From: Mya arenaria
Lineage: Eukaryota; Mollusca; Bivalvia; Myida; Myidae
Direction: 5' to 3'
DNA length: 64,000 bases
Assembly: GCF_026914265.1 (NCBI RefSeq)
Contig: NC_069135.1
Coordinates: 3,613,001-3,677,000 of the forward strand
Shown: piece after piece, positions 24,901-37,472 of the stretch
Position numbering within the stretch: the first letter of the stretch is position 1
Layout: every line of letters starts with the position of its first letter
Notes under the pieces: model-generated
Database searches by the model: none
The model's input: the letters and a program-made list of their open reading frames with translations, nothing else
What the model was told of the DNA's origin: nothing
Made by a program: the position numbers and the translations under genes

Positions 24901-25341
24901 AAAATTATTTGTAACGTTTTCTGATCCTGCACTACGACCTAAATTCAAACAAGATATATTTCTTCTGACATCATCAACACTCAAAGGTAGATTTTATAAA
25001 TAAAACAACACTTTCTTTTGTTATATAATATAGTTTCATTGACATATATAACATCAAAATACTTGTTGCTTTAAAATGGTCACACTTATTCTTTTCCAGA
25101 TCGCGAGCAATTTTCATGTGTTTGAGGCAAACACAACAGCTTTATGGCGAGCAGATCAACTTTCACGAGCGTTCAGAGAACACTTTTCAAGCGAGGTCAA
25201 AATGTTTAACATGAAAACATTAATTTGCCTCATTGAACACAAATATAATCTATTGTATTCAAAAATTAAAGGTCAAGAACTCAATTCTTTATTCAGTTTA
25301 ATGAAATGATAAAGAAGTTTCGATAATGGTAATCTTACTTG

Positions 25342-26370
25342 TGTAACCGAACCTCAACGAGTGGTGGTAAGCCGCACGGGCGGTTACAAGAACCCTCAGG
25401 TTCGACACAGGGCAAAGGCAGGGAGGTTAGGTGTGAAAAACAACTGAGATTGGGGTTTTTATATACACAATCTATTCAAGATTTTAAGTTCATTATTTAT
25501 ATTAAAATGTAAATAACACAGTAAAACAAAACAACTATGAAGCTAACAAATGTCTAGCTACACCTGGCTGCTTAGGCAAGCCATAATGCAACGTTATGTT
25601 GTAAGGTTGAAACAATTCTGTCGAGTGCCAAATATTGACAAACACAGTTTAAAAAGCTAATCTCCAAGTAATTTATTTTTAACTATCAAAAATCAGAAAA
25701 CTTTCACATTTCATTTTAATACAATAATCAAGTTTTAAATTGAAATACCTATATGATAAATGTGAGTGGCCCACAGGGAAACCACACACTACCTTGACAG
25801 AGTCCAAGAATGTAAAAATGGTGAAGGTACCGTCAGAGGACAGATAACTTACAGGTACTAATTCAGTCAGTCTTTAATAGAAAGAAAAAAATCCAAGTAT
25901 GGTTTATAAAATATGAATATTAATACAATTAGCACAGTTTAATTTGGTTATAAAATTAACCAAAAGACAAACCTAAACAACTGTAAAACAAGCCTATAGG
26001 TTCGTAATTATAGAACATTTTAATGATATAATTTATTCCAAACAAGCTACTTAAAGAAATCTATTTCATATTTAATTTAATAATAAACACCCTTCCCAAT
26101 GAATCATTTACGAACAAAATGGAACTAACCAGATTTGCATATACAGTTATTAACTGAAAGCAGACAGTAAACTCTAAATATAAAATCATATGACAAAGTA
26201 TAACTTAAACTTTAAATGAAATTGAAAGCAGTATACATTGTAAATCATACTTATTATAATCCAAATAAAAGTACTGAACTTCTTTAGCACGGCAAAATGT
26301 AGTTACATGTACACAACAGTCTACACTATAGACTTCCGTCAGAGTGATTTGGTAGAACCCGTTACATTTG
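25342..26370. mobile_element. About 1.03-kb insertion in intron 2 of copy B
   Basis: Copy C intron 2 runs directly from TCTTACTTG to TATCAAATTTAATAATGA (50006-50030). In copy B the same flanks are separated by this segment. It begins TGTAACCGAACCTC and ends CCGTTACA, giving a short terminal inversion (TGTAAC). I see no coding region and cannot assign a family. It postdates the B/C duplication or was lost from C. Confidence 0.65.
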
Positions 26371-28396
26371 TATATCAAATTCAATAATGACATGTCCTTT
26401 TAAATTTCTTACAGATTTCGGCTGCTGAACCATACTATGAATCCGAAGTTCCCAGTAGACCACCGACCCCTTACCGTGAAAGGAACAGGAGCAGAAACAG
26501 AAGAGACATTCGTATATCTCAAGTAAGAAACTTTTTAATTTTAAGTCTAGGAGGATACAAAAAGAGTAATTAGGTATATGTATATTCAATTGTAGAACAC
26601 AGCTGCCGAATGTCATAAGAAACCTTACACCCCATTTAGCTATGGAACAAGTGAACCATTATTAAAGACATGATTTAAGTATGATTATATTCATGCACTT
26701 TTATTCATTAGTCTTACTTCATGTTTCAGTTGTATAAATCCTGTGCGGTATATTACGACCCGGATGTAGAGGAGGCTTGGAGGTTTGGGTATACAGGGAA
26801 GAATGTCACTGTTGCAGTCGTTGATACTGGTGTCTACGTCGACCATCCAGACCTACGAATGAATGTTGTAAGTAAAAGCCTTCTGTCGGGAGGAAGGTTT
26901 ACAAAACGCCCTATTTTCTAATAACTGTTTATGTTGTTAGTATAAAACCCGACCTTCATGTTTCCACAAACAGCCCCATACAAATATCTACAATTTGGCT
27001 AGCTAAAATTGCACCAAGGCTATAAATAATGTATAGATGATTATCTGCTTCAACGTTGTTTTTTTTCAGAACATCGAACTCTCACATAGCTTTGTCGGTT
27101 TCAACTCAAGCGCCGTAAAGCCTGACACCCTCTTCAGTTACAAAGAATTAAATGAACTTACAGAGTAAGAGGTCAACATTAATACTTTCTTGATTCATAA
27201 GAAAAACCGTTCTGCCCAGTGTTCCTTGCTTCATTTTATGAAATAATAATTGTTAATTTAAAAAAAAGTATATTGGAAATATTAGTGGCAAACATATGCT
27301 AATATAGATGTAAATGACACGACTAAATATATAACTGCTATTTTATAGTGTTCAAACATAAGTTTAAGTGCTATCGAAAGTATCTTTATCAACAAGCATA
27401 TATCACACTGATTAATCATACATCATTATACGTTCGTTTTCAAATTATTTAAAATTTCTAAGACGAGCCTTGAGTAAATTTTAAATCGATGTGTACATTA
27501 AAATACAATTTATGAACAATGCATGCACAAACATATAAAAACAAGGAAGTAAGCTTTAGTAAATCAAAGAAGATCTGTTAATAATCTTGAAACGTTCTAA
27601 TTTCATTTTCACAGTTAATTCACATATCCGATCTGAAATGCTAAAACGAACCATATAGGATGAAAATACATTATGTTGTTTTCGAAACAAATGGCGTCTT
27701 CTCGCCTTTTTTCACGAACCCAATGAGCCTGGCACTGGATTAATTATATTTTGTTCTCTTTAATTATTTTTTTGTAACGGCTCGGCCGATATCGAATGCC
27801 GTTAAAACGAGCGACTTAAGACTGTAGACCACAATGTAGTTTGATCGTTTTATTATGTACTACAATAGTATATGTCGGACTGAAAGAAATAATTATAAAA
27901 AATACTTTATATGAGATAACTTTCACTATGATTATAAGAAATTACAAAAGTCGTGCATAAATTGCGTTCTACGAATTCAGCATTTGAATTAAAATCATTT
28001 AAGAATTAACACATAGAATGTACCGTTTTGGAAATTAAACTCATTGAATAAAGTTTTTTTTCACAGAACCAATTGAAATGTTCTGTGAGCGCATGAAACA
28101 CTATTATTCTCGGCAGAACTAAACGGAATGTTCTTCGAGCGCACAAAAAACGACTGACTGCGTATTTCCCAAAAAACGCACCCTAGCTAAAAACTTGCGC
28201 ATGACCAATAAATGGTAAGTTGTAAACTAATTTAGGCAGAACAAAATCCTGTTAGCGGCTGCCGTCACAATTTTCTTAACCTGTTGTTATTTTAAATATA
28301 AGTCACTGTTAATGTTTAAATGTTATAACTTGAAAAGTTCAGGTATTTCAGCTAAAACTTTTTTTTTTGCTATGTCTACATTATGTTCTATGGACG

Positions 28397-28726
28397 TTTA
28401 AAGTCTTGTTCTTCACTCTCACAGATTGACAGTTTGACCGCTTCTTCTTCTTCCTTTGTCTCAGAATCAGCTGGTTTTGGCACCAATGCCTTTAATTCAG
28501 TCAAAAAAGATAACCTACGATATAACAGATCTCAACTGTTTGGAAAACTTTCGATTATTTTTTCTCTAATCTTAATACGATAGTAACGCGTTTAGCAATA
28601 AATATCAATTTTTGAATGTAAATATGACAATTGCGATCTGCTTCTTACTAGTAGTCTAATATCACTGTTTTCCAGACATTTACACAAACATTGGCTACCA
28701 TCAATCTGTGAGAGTGCAGCTTTAAA
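28397..28726 (-). mobile_element. MITE, right-arm copy
   Basis: Inverse copy of the element at 22201-22532, in the intron following the orphan exon 1 at 28840-29007. Both terminal repeats (TTTAAAGTCTTG and CAGCTTTAAA) are visible. Confidence 0.8.
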
Positions 28727-28839
28727 CAGTTGTAAATGCCAACAAATACATAATCTAAATAAACTAGCCCCATTCAGATGGGTTGAATGTAAAACTTAAC
28801 ACTCAGTGGATATCAATTTATAAACCTGTGTTCACTTAC

Positions 28840-29007
28840 CTGTTTTAAATATTTAAATCCAAAATCACCCGAATTAAACTTTATCTCTTCAAAGTTGTCC
28901 ACTATTTCAAAAGCGAATTTAACTTTATATTTGTTAACGTTTAGGGATATAAGTAATCCAATAACATTTAGAATAATTAAAGTAGTAAGTATCATGTGCG
29001 CCTTCAT
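28840..29007 (-). pseudogene. Orphan copy-B-type exon 1
   Basis: ATG at 29007 opens 56 codons with the same signal peptide (MILTTLIILNVIGLLIS) and prodomain start (KVKFAFEIVDNFEEIKF) as B and C, closed by a GT donor. It is intact and of the same 168-nt length. In its reading direction the duplication arm ends at 27315, and the next exons met are those of copy B on the opposite strand. No usable exon 2 follows, so it cannot make a convertase as arranged. Confidence 0.85.
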
Positions 29008-29228
29008 TTTGAATACTGTTTGCACGTCCCGTTATTTGTGTTAAGTGATTATATCACCCTATCTATCTATCTATAGATATTTTGGATTTTTTTATCAGTA
29101 TATCAAAATATGTAACAATGTATAAACAACAGTATCTGTCTGTTATCAACTATTTGGGTTTGCATCAGCATAAATTAGAAAAGAAACCTATTTATAAGCA
29201 TTGCAAAAGCATCCTGCGTGTAGCATCC

Positions 29229-29234
29229 TTTATT
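29229..29234 (-). promoter_or_regulatory. Polyadenylation signal of copy A'
   Basis: AATAAA (TTTATT on the plus strand) in the conserved GATAAATAAAGGATGCTACA block, about 870 bases downstream of the A' stop codon. Confidence 0.65.
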
Positions 29235-30104
29235 TATCATATAAACAAGAGTAAGGTATATAGATTATGGCAGCCAGAACACAAAGACAGTGCAAAGTAT
29301 AAGTTCGTAACCAGCCATCAACAAGTTGTTTAACAAATAAAGGCATTTCACTGAATAGTCAACTGTCTTCAACATCTCCAATCCGATTGATAACAACAAA
29401 TATCGTTGTTTGGTTTTAACCGATGAAAACGCTTAACGTTACAATATACTCCGTCATAAATGAATTTTCAAACTTCAAATGCATCTTGTGCTAACAGAAG
29501 TCTTTACTGCTTGTGTCAAACAACATTCCTGTTAAAACAAAATATCATGATAAAGCAGTATGTATATATGTTCATTCCCTTCTACTGTTCATTCAAAACT
29601 CTTCACGATCGCATATCCTCGACATACAACATATCACACCGCGAAACTCAATGCTTTACAAAAATAATCTCGATCCCATAAAACTATGATAATATCCATG
29701 TCATCATTTTCAGTGATGTGCTCTGTCCGAATTCCGTAAGCCAAATACTTACAAATGTTTATAACTTAGCCATCATGCTTGATGCAAGATGGCCCATGAC
29801 TGACCATTGCATGGACAGCAATACATTACTATGTAGATTCACCCTTCTGTGTTTTGGAAGTACTCATCTATTGTCGACTCTATAAAAGCATACTAATAAT
29901 TTGACAAAAATACTGCGATAAATCCATTTTGTATGTATGCTTGTGTTTTACGTGCGAAACTGTTCATTTAATATCCGCTTTAAACCCCACATAGATTTCC
30001 TCTAATCATTCGCTGACTGTTCCAATATAGGTTTTATTTCCCCATATATGAGCCACTCTTGGCTCTTCTCTCTGCTGAAGTCAAAGCTCCTCCTCCGAAA
30101 GTTC

Positions 30105-33100
30105 CTAGTTGTCACCACGTATAGGTCTTGTACATGGCCCTTTTAAGCAACACCATATCAAGAGGCATGTTAACGAAGAAATTCCTACAATCCACCCAAT
30201 AGCGACAGTAGCAGACTGTGGATTACGTTTGATTTCTTCATATTTTTCATCAGCGAATTCAAACACCTCTTCCGCCAAGTCAAAAATCTCAGATTTGTTT
30301 GAAATATCACTTGGATCGATATACGAATAAATGGTACTTGCTTCCTTCAGATCACTCACTCCGTAAAAGGAAATTGATATATTTCGTATTGTAAACAGCG
30401 ATTCTGAAATATAGTTCAACTGTTATAAAATATATTGTACACATCGTTTCTTTTATTGTATAACATATAATATTGACAACCGCAATTGTGTTAAAACATG
30501 TTGCTGATAGAACTGTTGACTTGTATCTATAAATAGGGTGTTTTTGTAAATTACAGAATATATCATTTCGCATGGATCTTTTCATTTTAAACCATAAACC
30601 AATTTAGTAAATCTATTTGTACTACTCAATTTTAAGCAAACGTAAATATTCATATTAACAAGTATTACCTTGTTCTTGGTTCTTTTTAAAAAATATTTTC
30701 CATTCTCCAGTCAGAAGTTCTCCCCAAAAATGTACAGAGGTAAAGGTCCAGTGTATCATTGCAGGTCCATTAAGTGATTTTGTTTCTGTGGTATTTGATT
30801 TCTTATGAGACAAAAGGTAACTCAAAGTCTTGGAAGGTGATTTTAGAACTATATCGATATCTTCAACTTTGGTATTGCTAATCTCAATGTCAACGAATAC
30901 TGCAACTTGTTCAAGTAATTTAGGATATAACGATTCTTTCAACGGTGGAACACTGGTTTTGGAACTGACAATACTGGTGAATCTGAAATAGAGGAACTCG
31001 TTCATTAGTAAGTTACTTTTAAATTTCAGTTGTCAATATCCATCTTACAGAACTTCACATGCTTTTAAAGCACTGAGATTTGATAAATACACGATTGCAT
31101 ATACACGTACACCTTATCCGAGTCTTTATTGAAAATGGTTGTATAACTAAGCTGTCTTGCGACTGGAAACCATACACGCGCCTTCAAAACCATTGCAGTT
31201 GCGTTCATCAATCCAAAACCGAAATACTTGTCAACTGAAATCAGATACGAGTTAAAAAATAATATAATCATTTTTATATCTCACATCGAGCAGATGAGTA
31301 TAGACGTACATATATATACTTATTTTAACAAGTAATATTAAAAAAAAAGAACAAAACAAAATGGTGATGTATGTAATACTATACTATGAAGCCCTACATT
31401 TTAATCCAGCTGCATTTTGCACCGAGTTTCCATATCGTTTCACGTTCTCTAAAGACGATGTGAGGACGATAATGTACTGAACGTCTCTGCAAGTTAGCCT
31501 TGGGCTTCAATGGGTATAAAACAAAAAATACATATTCCATAGATATCATACTATATATCAGAAAAAAACACACATTCTGACGGAGTTTGGACACCAGCAT
31601 GTCATTTTTTTATATTTCCATTATATACAATCTCATTTCTACTATCCCGTTATTAAAAAAAATACCAGCAGTGTACAGTAAAAAAATTCCCTCAAAAGAT
31701 AAAACATGAGAACTTCACTGACTAAACATACTTGGCTTCCAACATAATGGCAATCATTCCAGAAGCTCTCGCAGCGGCCGCTGAAGTTCCTTGAAATATC
31801 GCGCATGAGTCCCAATTGCTTGTTGATTTCTAGTTTTGTGAATTCAAAATCAGAAATCGATTTTAGAATCTTCTATAAGCACATGAGTCTCTTATTTTAA
31901 TTAAACTCGAGATTTATAATTTCAATATTAAACATTTGAACAGTCAATTGTTTTTTTTTTTACATTTTTTTAATAAAAATACTGAATATAACTACAGTTA
32001 TTTAGTATAATGAAAGCTATATAATATGAAGCATATAACGTTATAACACACACTTTTTAGATTTTACTAATTGAGCACATACCAATATATCTCCTGACCA
32101 CGTGCGGAAATCTCCGAAGGTAGCAGCCAGAATGCATGCTCCTGGCCTTACGTATTTAGGTCTCTTCCCATGCCTTCCGACACTTGCTATGGTAATAGTA
32201 TAAATACTGCTGGCATAAAACTCCATGTTGCGGTCATGAATTTTCGTGTTCTGTCCAAAGTTATTTCCAGCGGAAAATACAAAAATACTGCCTTTTCCTT
32301 GTCTTCCCTACAATATTGAATATGTGTATGTGTAAAGAAGCACATTTTACAATAACTATTGATAACTATTCTTAGCAATAGCATGCATTTGAAGGAAACT
32401 CTCAACAGTATTTGATTGAGGTAGGTTCAACGAAGGGATTGCGGTATAAATACCTTTTCAACCCCTCCTTTAAGAACTGTCTTGGATTCAATGGCGTTGG
32501 CTGTAAAAGGGTTATCCAGATTGAAACTACACGAGTAAATGTCGATGACATCCCTCTTGTGTCCAAGAGCAGCAGGGATCTTCTCATTGTTAAAAAGAAT
32601 AAGCCTCAATCCCGTCAGTTCTAGTTGGTCCTTGTGAAAAACCTTAAGTGCTAACCACGACAAGTAAAGACAATGGAATGACTTTAAGCATTAATTATTA
32701 GTTAACATATTTACTTTATCCGATTGAAACACTGTCTGAAATCCTTCGTTTGCATTGATCTTTTTGCGAGATTATTGTTATTTACATGTGCTTTGTTCAT
32801 TTTACGAATCAACAAAAGTATTGAAAAGTTATAGTTCGTTTGTTGAATTAATCCTTAATTATTATTCTCATGTATTCGACTGACCTACAACAGATGAATT
32901 GAAAGCTACCCCCGCAAAACACACATCGTTTCCCATCTCTGCTCCGACAATTCCAGCTGCCAAAGTTCCATGACTGAAGTGTTTAGCCATTTTGAAATGT
33001 CCGTATGTTCTCGAAGTCAATGTTTAAATCCATGACATTTTTACGTTTTATGGTCTTGAACTTGGCACACCAATGATTATAACGTTTAAGTTGTTTATTT

Positions 33101-33500
33101 TAATTACCTTTTTAGTACTTATCAGGAGGTGCATCTAAACTTTAAATTATTATGCGGCTGATTGGGAAAAAAACTACATTTTATCGCAAATCACATAATA
33201 ATATAAAACTAAAATGAAAAATACAGGGACTAGCCCAGTAATATCTTAGGCGAATTACTTTCGAGCTTTGATTTATGCTGTACAAGCAACTTTATGTTCT
33301 TACTCTGTATATGTGTTGTATTCTGGATAATTATGAGATCGCTGAGGTTCCACGTGACCTGTGTTGTCCTCATTTACAAAACTAAACGAAAGTGCCTTAT
33401 TCTGAAAATATACAATGTGAAAACATAAAAACCATTGTGCTTGTGACAAACAATTATTACTTTCTCAGAACTGTATCGGAAGAAGAAGAAGAAGAAGAAG

Positions 33501-33532
<32 letters not shown>

Positions 33533-35535
33533 TTGTTTTGCACTATGAAACAAAACCAAAATATGTAGTCGAATACACTTTTACCTAACGTACGAATTGT
33601 GACCATCCGTTTTTAGTTCAATAAAAGAAGTAACCTTCAAATAATTAAGAATAATGTCTCAAATTATAGAACGAAAAGATGCTTTGTATCAAAGGTTTAT
33701 TTCCTTCATTAAACTAGGATCATTTAAACATATGTTTAAACACTTTCATATCCAGGGACAGTATACTAACATTTTAATGGATGTGCAGCCATTTCCAAGT
33801 ATCTCTTAATTAGAAATGAGAGTGTGAAAAGTTATGCTATACGTACAATATTCCGTTTCAGGTCTGGATGGTTGATATAAACTCCTGTGTCCACGATGGC
33901 GACAGTGACCCCCTTTCCTGTGAATCCCAAACTCCATGCCCTCTCAACATCTGGGTCGTAATATGCTGGACAAGATTTGAACAACTGAAAATAAAAGATT
34001 GCTATTAATCCGGATAACATTGAGTCTGTTTTTAAATTAAAATCTACGCGTGTTCATTGAATTTGCAAAGGCGGTAGCCCCAATGTATTACATTGTTGCA
34101 CAGCATGTGGAGTTCCATTGCATTGATGTCCTGTCGTATACAGTCCTTCAAGTTATGTTCTTGGTCCATTAAATCTAGACTAGTGTTTGCCCTTGTTCTA
34201 TCCATCCCCCTCTTAATTCAACAGACGAGTTGCAAAAGTTGCGATTTGTTGTGTTTTAATTTGAAAGGTTGATCTAATATGTCCCAAAAATGCATATATC
34301 TAGTCAAATTCCAATTACGTATGTGTTCTGTTTGTTCGTATATTGTTTGCATTTGCTTCTCAACTCTGACAGTACCTACCGTTGATTTTTCCAAGCTTCT
34401 TTTATATTTTAGCTTTTTCTTTTCAGAAGGGTATGGTGTTGGTGGTCTGTGTTGGATGCCTGATATACTATATGGTTCTGCCTCTACGATCTGAAGCAGC
34501 CAAAGAAAATTTTGACATGTCTACAGGTCAATATGAGTATTAATAGTTAAACAGCATACACAACTGTTAACAATTGTTATTGTGTAAGCCGAATTTAATT
34601 ATCAACAAATTAATCATGGACATATATATAGTCAGGCATGTTTTTGCATTCAAAATTATCAAATGATAGGTAAGCGATAATGCAATAATATAAACGTCAT
34701 TGCAGTATGATTAATACCTGGTTTGAAAAATGATCCCTGAAAGATTGCAGCATGTAGTCAGCTTCACCTTTTCTTGTTGCATTTGCCTCAAAAATGTAAA
34801 TGTTTGAAGCAATCTGAAATTTATTATTTAGAACAGACATGACAGTATTTCATCCTTAGAGCTACGTTTAAAGGAATGATTTAATATAAGACTGATTTGA
34901 TAGAACAATCGATCAGCGGACAATAATGTCTGCTCTGAAATGTTCTAACAAATTTACGTCGAAATCGCATCCCAAATGCTTTTAATAATATCAACGTACA
35001 TTTTGTAAAATTATTGATATATTACTATGTATGCTTTGGTTATATGTATAAACAATTAACATGTGGATCAATGTTAAACATTCAATCTATACATTGTTAT
35101 TAATATTTGGCAATATTGATCTATTTTATATGTCTTCATGTTGTCAGGTATGTATGACCTGAGGGATATAAAAATGTTTGTATTGTATTGTTTGCATGGA
35201 TCTGTATTGAAATATCATACACGATGCATGCACATACATGAATTTGTAGCATGTCAATATCAATGAGGGACAATGTTTACGAAAGTAAATTCTTAATATC
35301 TAAAAGAGATCTATATCATTATTGATTGCGAATCGGGAAGTAAGACATTAAATTAAAATACCTTCTTTAAAAAAACAAATTTAAATCTTGAAGACTGTTG
35401 CAGAATGACCTCGAAAGTGTCGTTTATTTCCAATGAGTATCTTATTCCAAGTTCATCAGCACTAATGTTCAAAATAAAGCACTGAATCCAAAATAGATGA
35501 AATAAATTCATCATAATTCTTAAATCAAATGACAT
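30105..35535 (-). CDS. Proprotein-convertase-like copy A', apparently intact
   Basis: Thirteen exons, high to low coordinate: 35362-35535, 34718-34813, 34380-34490, 33847-33984, 33304-33401, 32885-32973, 32454-32650, 32083-32307, 31732-31829, 31398-31504, 31105-31234, 30669-30982, 30105-30403. They sum to 2076 nt, 691 codons plus stop, with consistent phases and GT-AG borders. The order is: signal peptide; prodomain ending in a KYKR basic site; S8 domain with Asp (IVDTGVYINHPDL), His (HGTLAAG), Asn (SAGN) and Ser (GTSAAAARASGM); P domain (IDIVLKSPSKTLSYLL); acidic stalk; and a membrane segment (VAIGWIVGISSLTCLLIW) with a short tail ending RPIRGDN. It should act in the secretory pathway as a type I membrane protease. 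The furin specificity residues are altered (GPED region to NLDN; pocket Asp to Glu), so dibasic processing is doubtful. The tail is shorter than copy A's because of a TAG where A has CAG. Confidence 0.85.
33480..33531. repeat. (GAA)n microsatellite in intron 4 of A'
   Basis: Seventeen or so tandem GAA/AAG triplets. The direct copy at 37373-37472 has the complementary TTC array, while copy A has a GTT-type run (16962-16981) at this point. Confidence 0.9.
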
Positions 35536-36148
35536 GTGAACAGATCAATCTGTAACTTCACAATAAATGTTATTAACTACCGGTTTGATACGCCATTTGC
35601 TAAGGTTTAATAAAATACACTGTTTAAAAGCTTTAAGTTATTTAATCTCAATATTTTGTAATCAATATCTCAGACCTCCATGTCTGGGTGTTTACCTTGC
35701 TGTATAAGGGTATATACAGCAATCGTAACAACTCGGCCATCTCCGGCAGCTTCGCGGTAGACCATATGTTTTTGATACTAGCCGAGGAGTTCCGATTGTA
35801 TATATAGATCAAGTTTAACTTGTGTGGCTATATAGCGTACATTTAAATCAACACATCATTTTATTTATACTAAACCTTACATGATAACTATATTTTTGCA
35901 ATCCTGACATACAAAATAACCAATTTTTTTTTTAAAATGTATTACACCGTTATAAAAAAGAGAATTTAATTTAGAAACGATTGAACTGTTGTTTTAAATA
36001 GATTCCATAGAAATATTGGTTTTCTCACGGGTCTTTTATCAGTACAATTTATATAAATGCAACACAAACGTATATTTCTGGCACTTACCAACCATTTAGA
36101 CACGTTATAGTATGGCCGAGTATGTCTTCTACGTAGTTTTAAATTGAA

Positions 36149-36824
36149 TTAAGTTTTAAATGATGCCAGTCTCTGTCGTAAAAGAACTTCATGTGGCGTT
36201 GAACTGTTGTCCATTGGTTTTGTATTAAATACAGCAATCTGTTTTTCCCATTTACACTCAATAGCAACTAGAAAGTTATACTCCGACATAGTTCCTTGTA
36301 TGGTTCCCATCTGAAACATATTCTGTACCGCCGTTCCTGGCATATGGACTATGAAATTGTTTAATCATAGCTGGTTCTGTTGCTGTGAGCTCAATACTGT
36401 TCTCCTCTTTAGTTGTGTACGATCTAAGACTTGTGAATGTGCTTAAATTATTGCAAATAGGCCCTCCTTGTTTATAGGTCTTGGATTTATATCTGCATTC
36501 AAGTTCGTATCTGGCCACGGTGACTGAAACAATTAATTTCTATCATGTAACATAGTTCTTAAGTGTATTTGTATGGAAAACATTTATTGTGTCTCCGATC
36601 TTCATTTTGTAATCAATTTTGTTCAAAACTACAGTACCCTGAAGATGTCCCTTTAGTTGCAGAATCGATTTTTTTTATTCGTCGGTAACAAGAACAGATC
36701 TTTGGTACTTACAATTAAATTGCTTATCATAATGATGCTTGTATCCCTGTTGGGTCCCATAAAGACTCGCTTTAGCTATATGACAAATTTCTTCCGGATT
36801 ATATCCCACCGGGAGGAGCTGCAT
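36149..36824 (-). pseudogene. Unidentified two-exon gene fragment beyond the A' 5' end
   Basis: On the minus strand, ATG at 36824 starts a coding-like stretch (LPVGYNPEEICHIAKASLYG) closed by a good donor GTAAGT at 36712. An acceptor at 36524 starts a second exon in matching phase (FTVARYELECRYK, GGPICNNLSTFTSL) open to 36276. A different frame at 36343-36149 is also coding-like (MSEYNFLVAIECKWEKQ, PHEVLLRQRLASF), so a frameshift probably separates the two. The left arm retains only the last few codons (14560-14615) through a deletion of about 590 bp. I do not recognise the family. It is not a convertase exon and may belong to a neighbouring gene carried by the duplication. Confidence 0.45.
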
Positions 36825-37372
36825 GTGTCTTTTTATTTAATTTTCATAATATTATAAACTTCTAAACGAAAAAGTGCCAAAGACGTTTACGAATCACCAT
36901 TATCTGACATGAGTCAAGACGGACAGCTGATAGGGAATCCGGTTAAATTCGGCCAGGCTACCATTTCGGCCTGGATCAATTCGGCCCACTTTTTGTATTT
37001 TGTATATGTTGTATTTTGGTATGAACAACCATCCAGACCTGAAACGGAATATAGTACGTATAGCATAACTTTTCACACTCTCATTTCTAATTAAGAGATA
37101 CTTGGAAATGGCTGCACATCCATTAAAATGTTAGTATACTGTCCCTGGATATGAAAGTGTTTAAACATATGTTTAAATGATCCTAGTTTAATGAAGGAAA
37201 TAAACCTTTGATACAAAGCATCTTTTCGTTCTATAATTTGAGACATTATTCTTAATTATTTGAAGGTTACTTCTTTTATTGAACTAAAAACGGATGGTCA
37301 CAATTCGTACGTTAGGTAAAAGTGTATTCGACTACATATTTTGGTTTTGTTTCATAGTGCAAAACAACACTT

Positions 37373-37472
37373 CTTCTTCTTCTTCTTCTTCTGTTTCTGT
37401 TTCTTCTTCTTCTTCTTCTTCTTCTTCTTCTTCTTCTGTTTCTTCTTCTTCTTCTGTTTCTTCTTCTTCTTG
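37373..37472. repeat. (TTC)n microsatellite with TTTCTG interruptions
   Basis: About 100 bp of TTC triplets in intron 4 of copy D, longer than the partner array in A' and interrupted by GTTTC variants. It produces a long poly-Ser open frame that is not a gene. Confidence 0.9.

Larger units (their letters stand above)
21921..27164 (+). pseudogene. Proprotein-convertase-like copy B, truncated after exon 5
   Basis: Five exons, almost identical to copy C: 1 21921-22088 (signal peptide ILTTLIILNVIGILMS and prodomain start); 2 25100-25195; 3 26415-26522 (ends the prodomain with RNRSRNRR before Asp, a multibasic autocleavage-type site); 4 26730-26867 (catalytic Asp in VVDTGVYVDHPDL); 5 27070-27164. 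All splice sites are canonical and phases match C. Past 27314 the sequence leaves the C-like intron 5 and enters an inverted copy of B intron 1, so the exons for His, Asn, Ser, the P domain and the anchor are absent. At most a secreted prodomain plus partial domain could be made. ATG at 21921 is chosen because the homologous C frame starts there. Confidence 0.85.
23594..27314. other. Spacer of the inverted duplication
   Basis: The 3.7-kb segment between the two arms. It holds the rest of B intron 1 and B exons 2-5, plus three insertions: a foldback element (23972-24297), a truncated tRNA-like MITE (24584-24900) and a 1-kb insert in intron 2 (25342-26370). At the right junction (27314/27315) the arms share about two bases (AA), i.e. 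little or no microhomology. Confidence 0.8.
27315..36981 (-). repeat. Right arm of the large inverted duplication
   Basis: Reverse-complement partner of 14405-23593. It preserves the less damaged version of nearly every shared segment: full exon 1 and exon 7 of the convertase, the 590-bp block at 36222-36815 and the long region downstream of exon 13. That suggests the right arm is closer to the ancestral state and the left arm has since lost pieces. Part of it was copied again, in direct orientation, as copy D. Confidence 0.9.

Noticed and set aside
26730-26867. Bacterial subtilisin contamination, suggested by the VVDTG motif
   Set aside because: Eukaryotic introns, signal peptide, P domain and membrane anchor surround it, and six paralogues share the intron layout.
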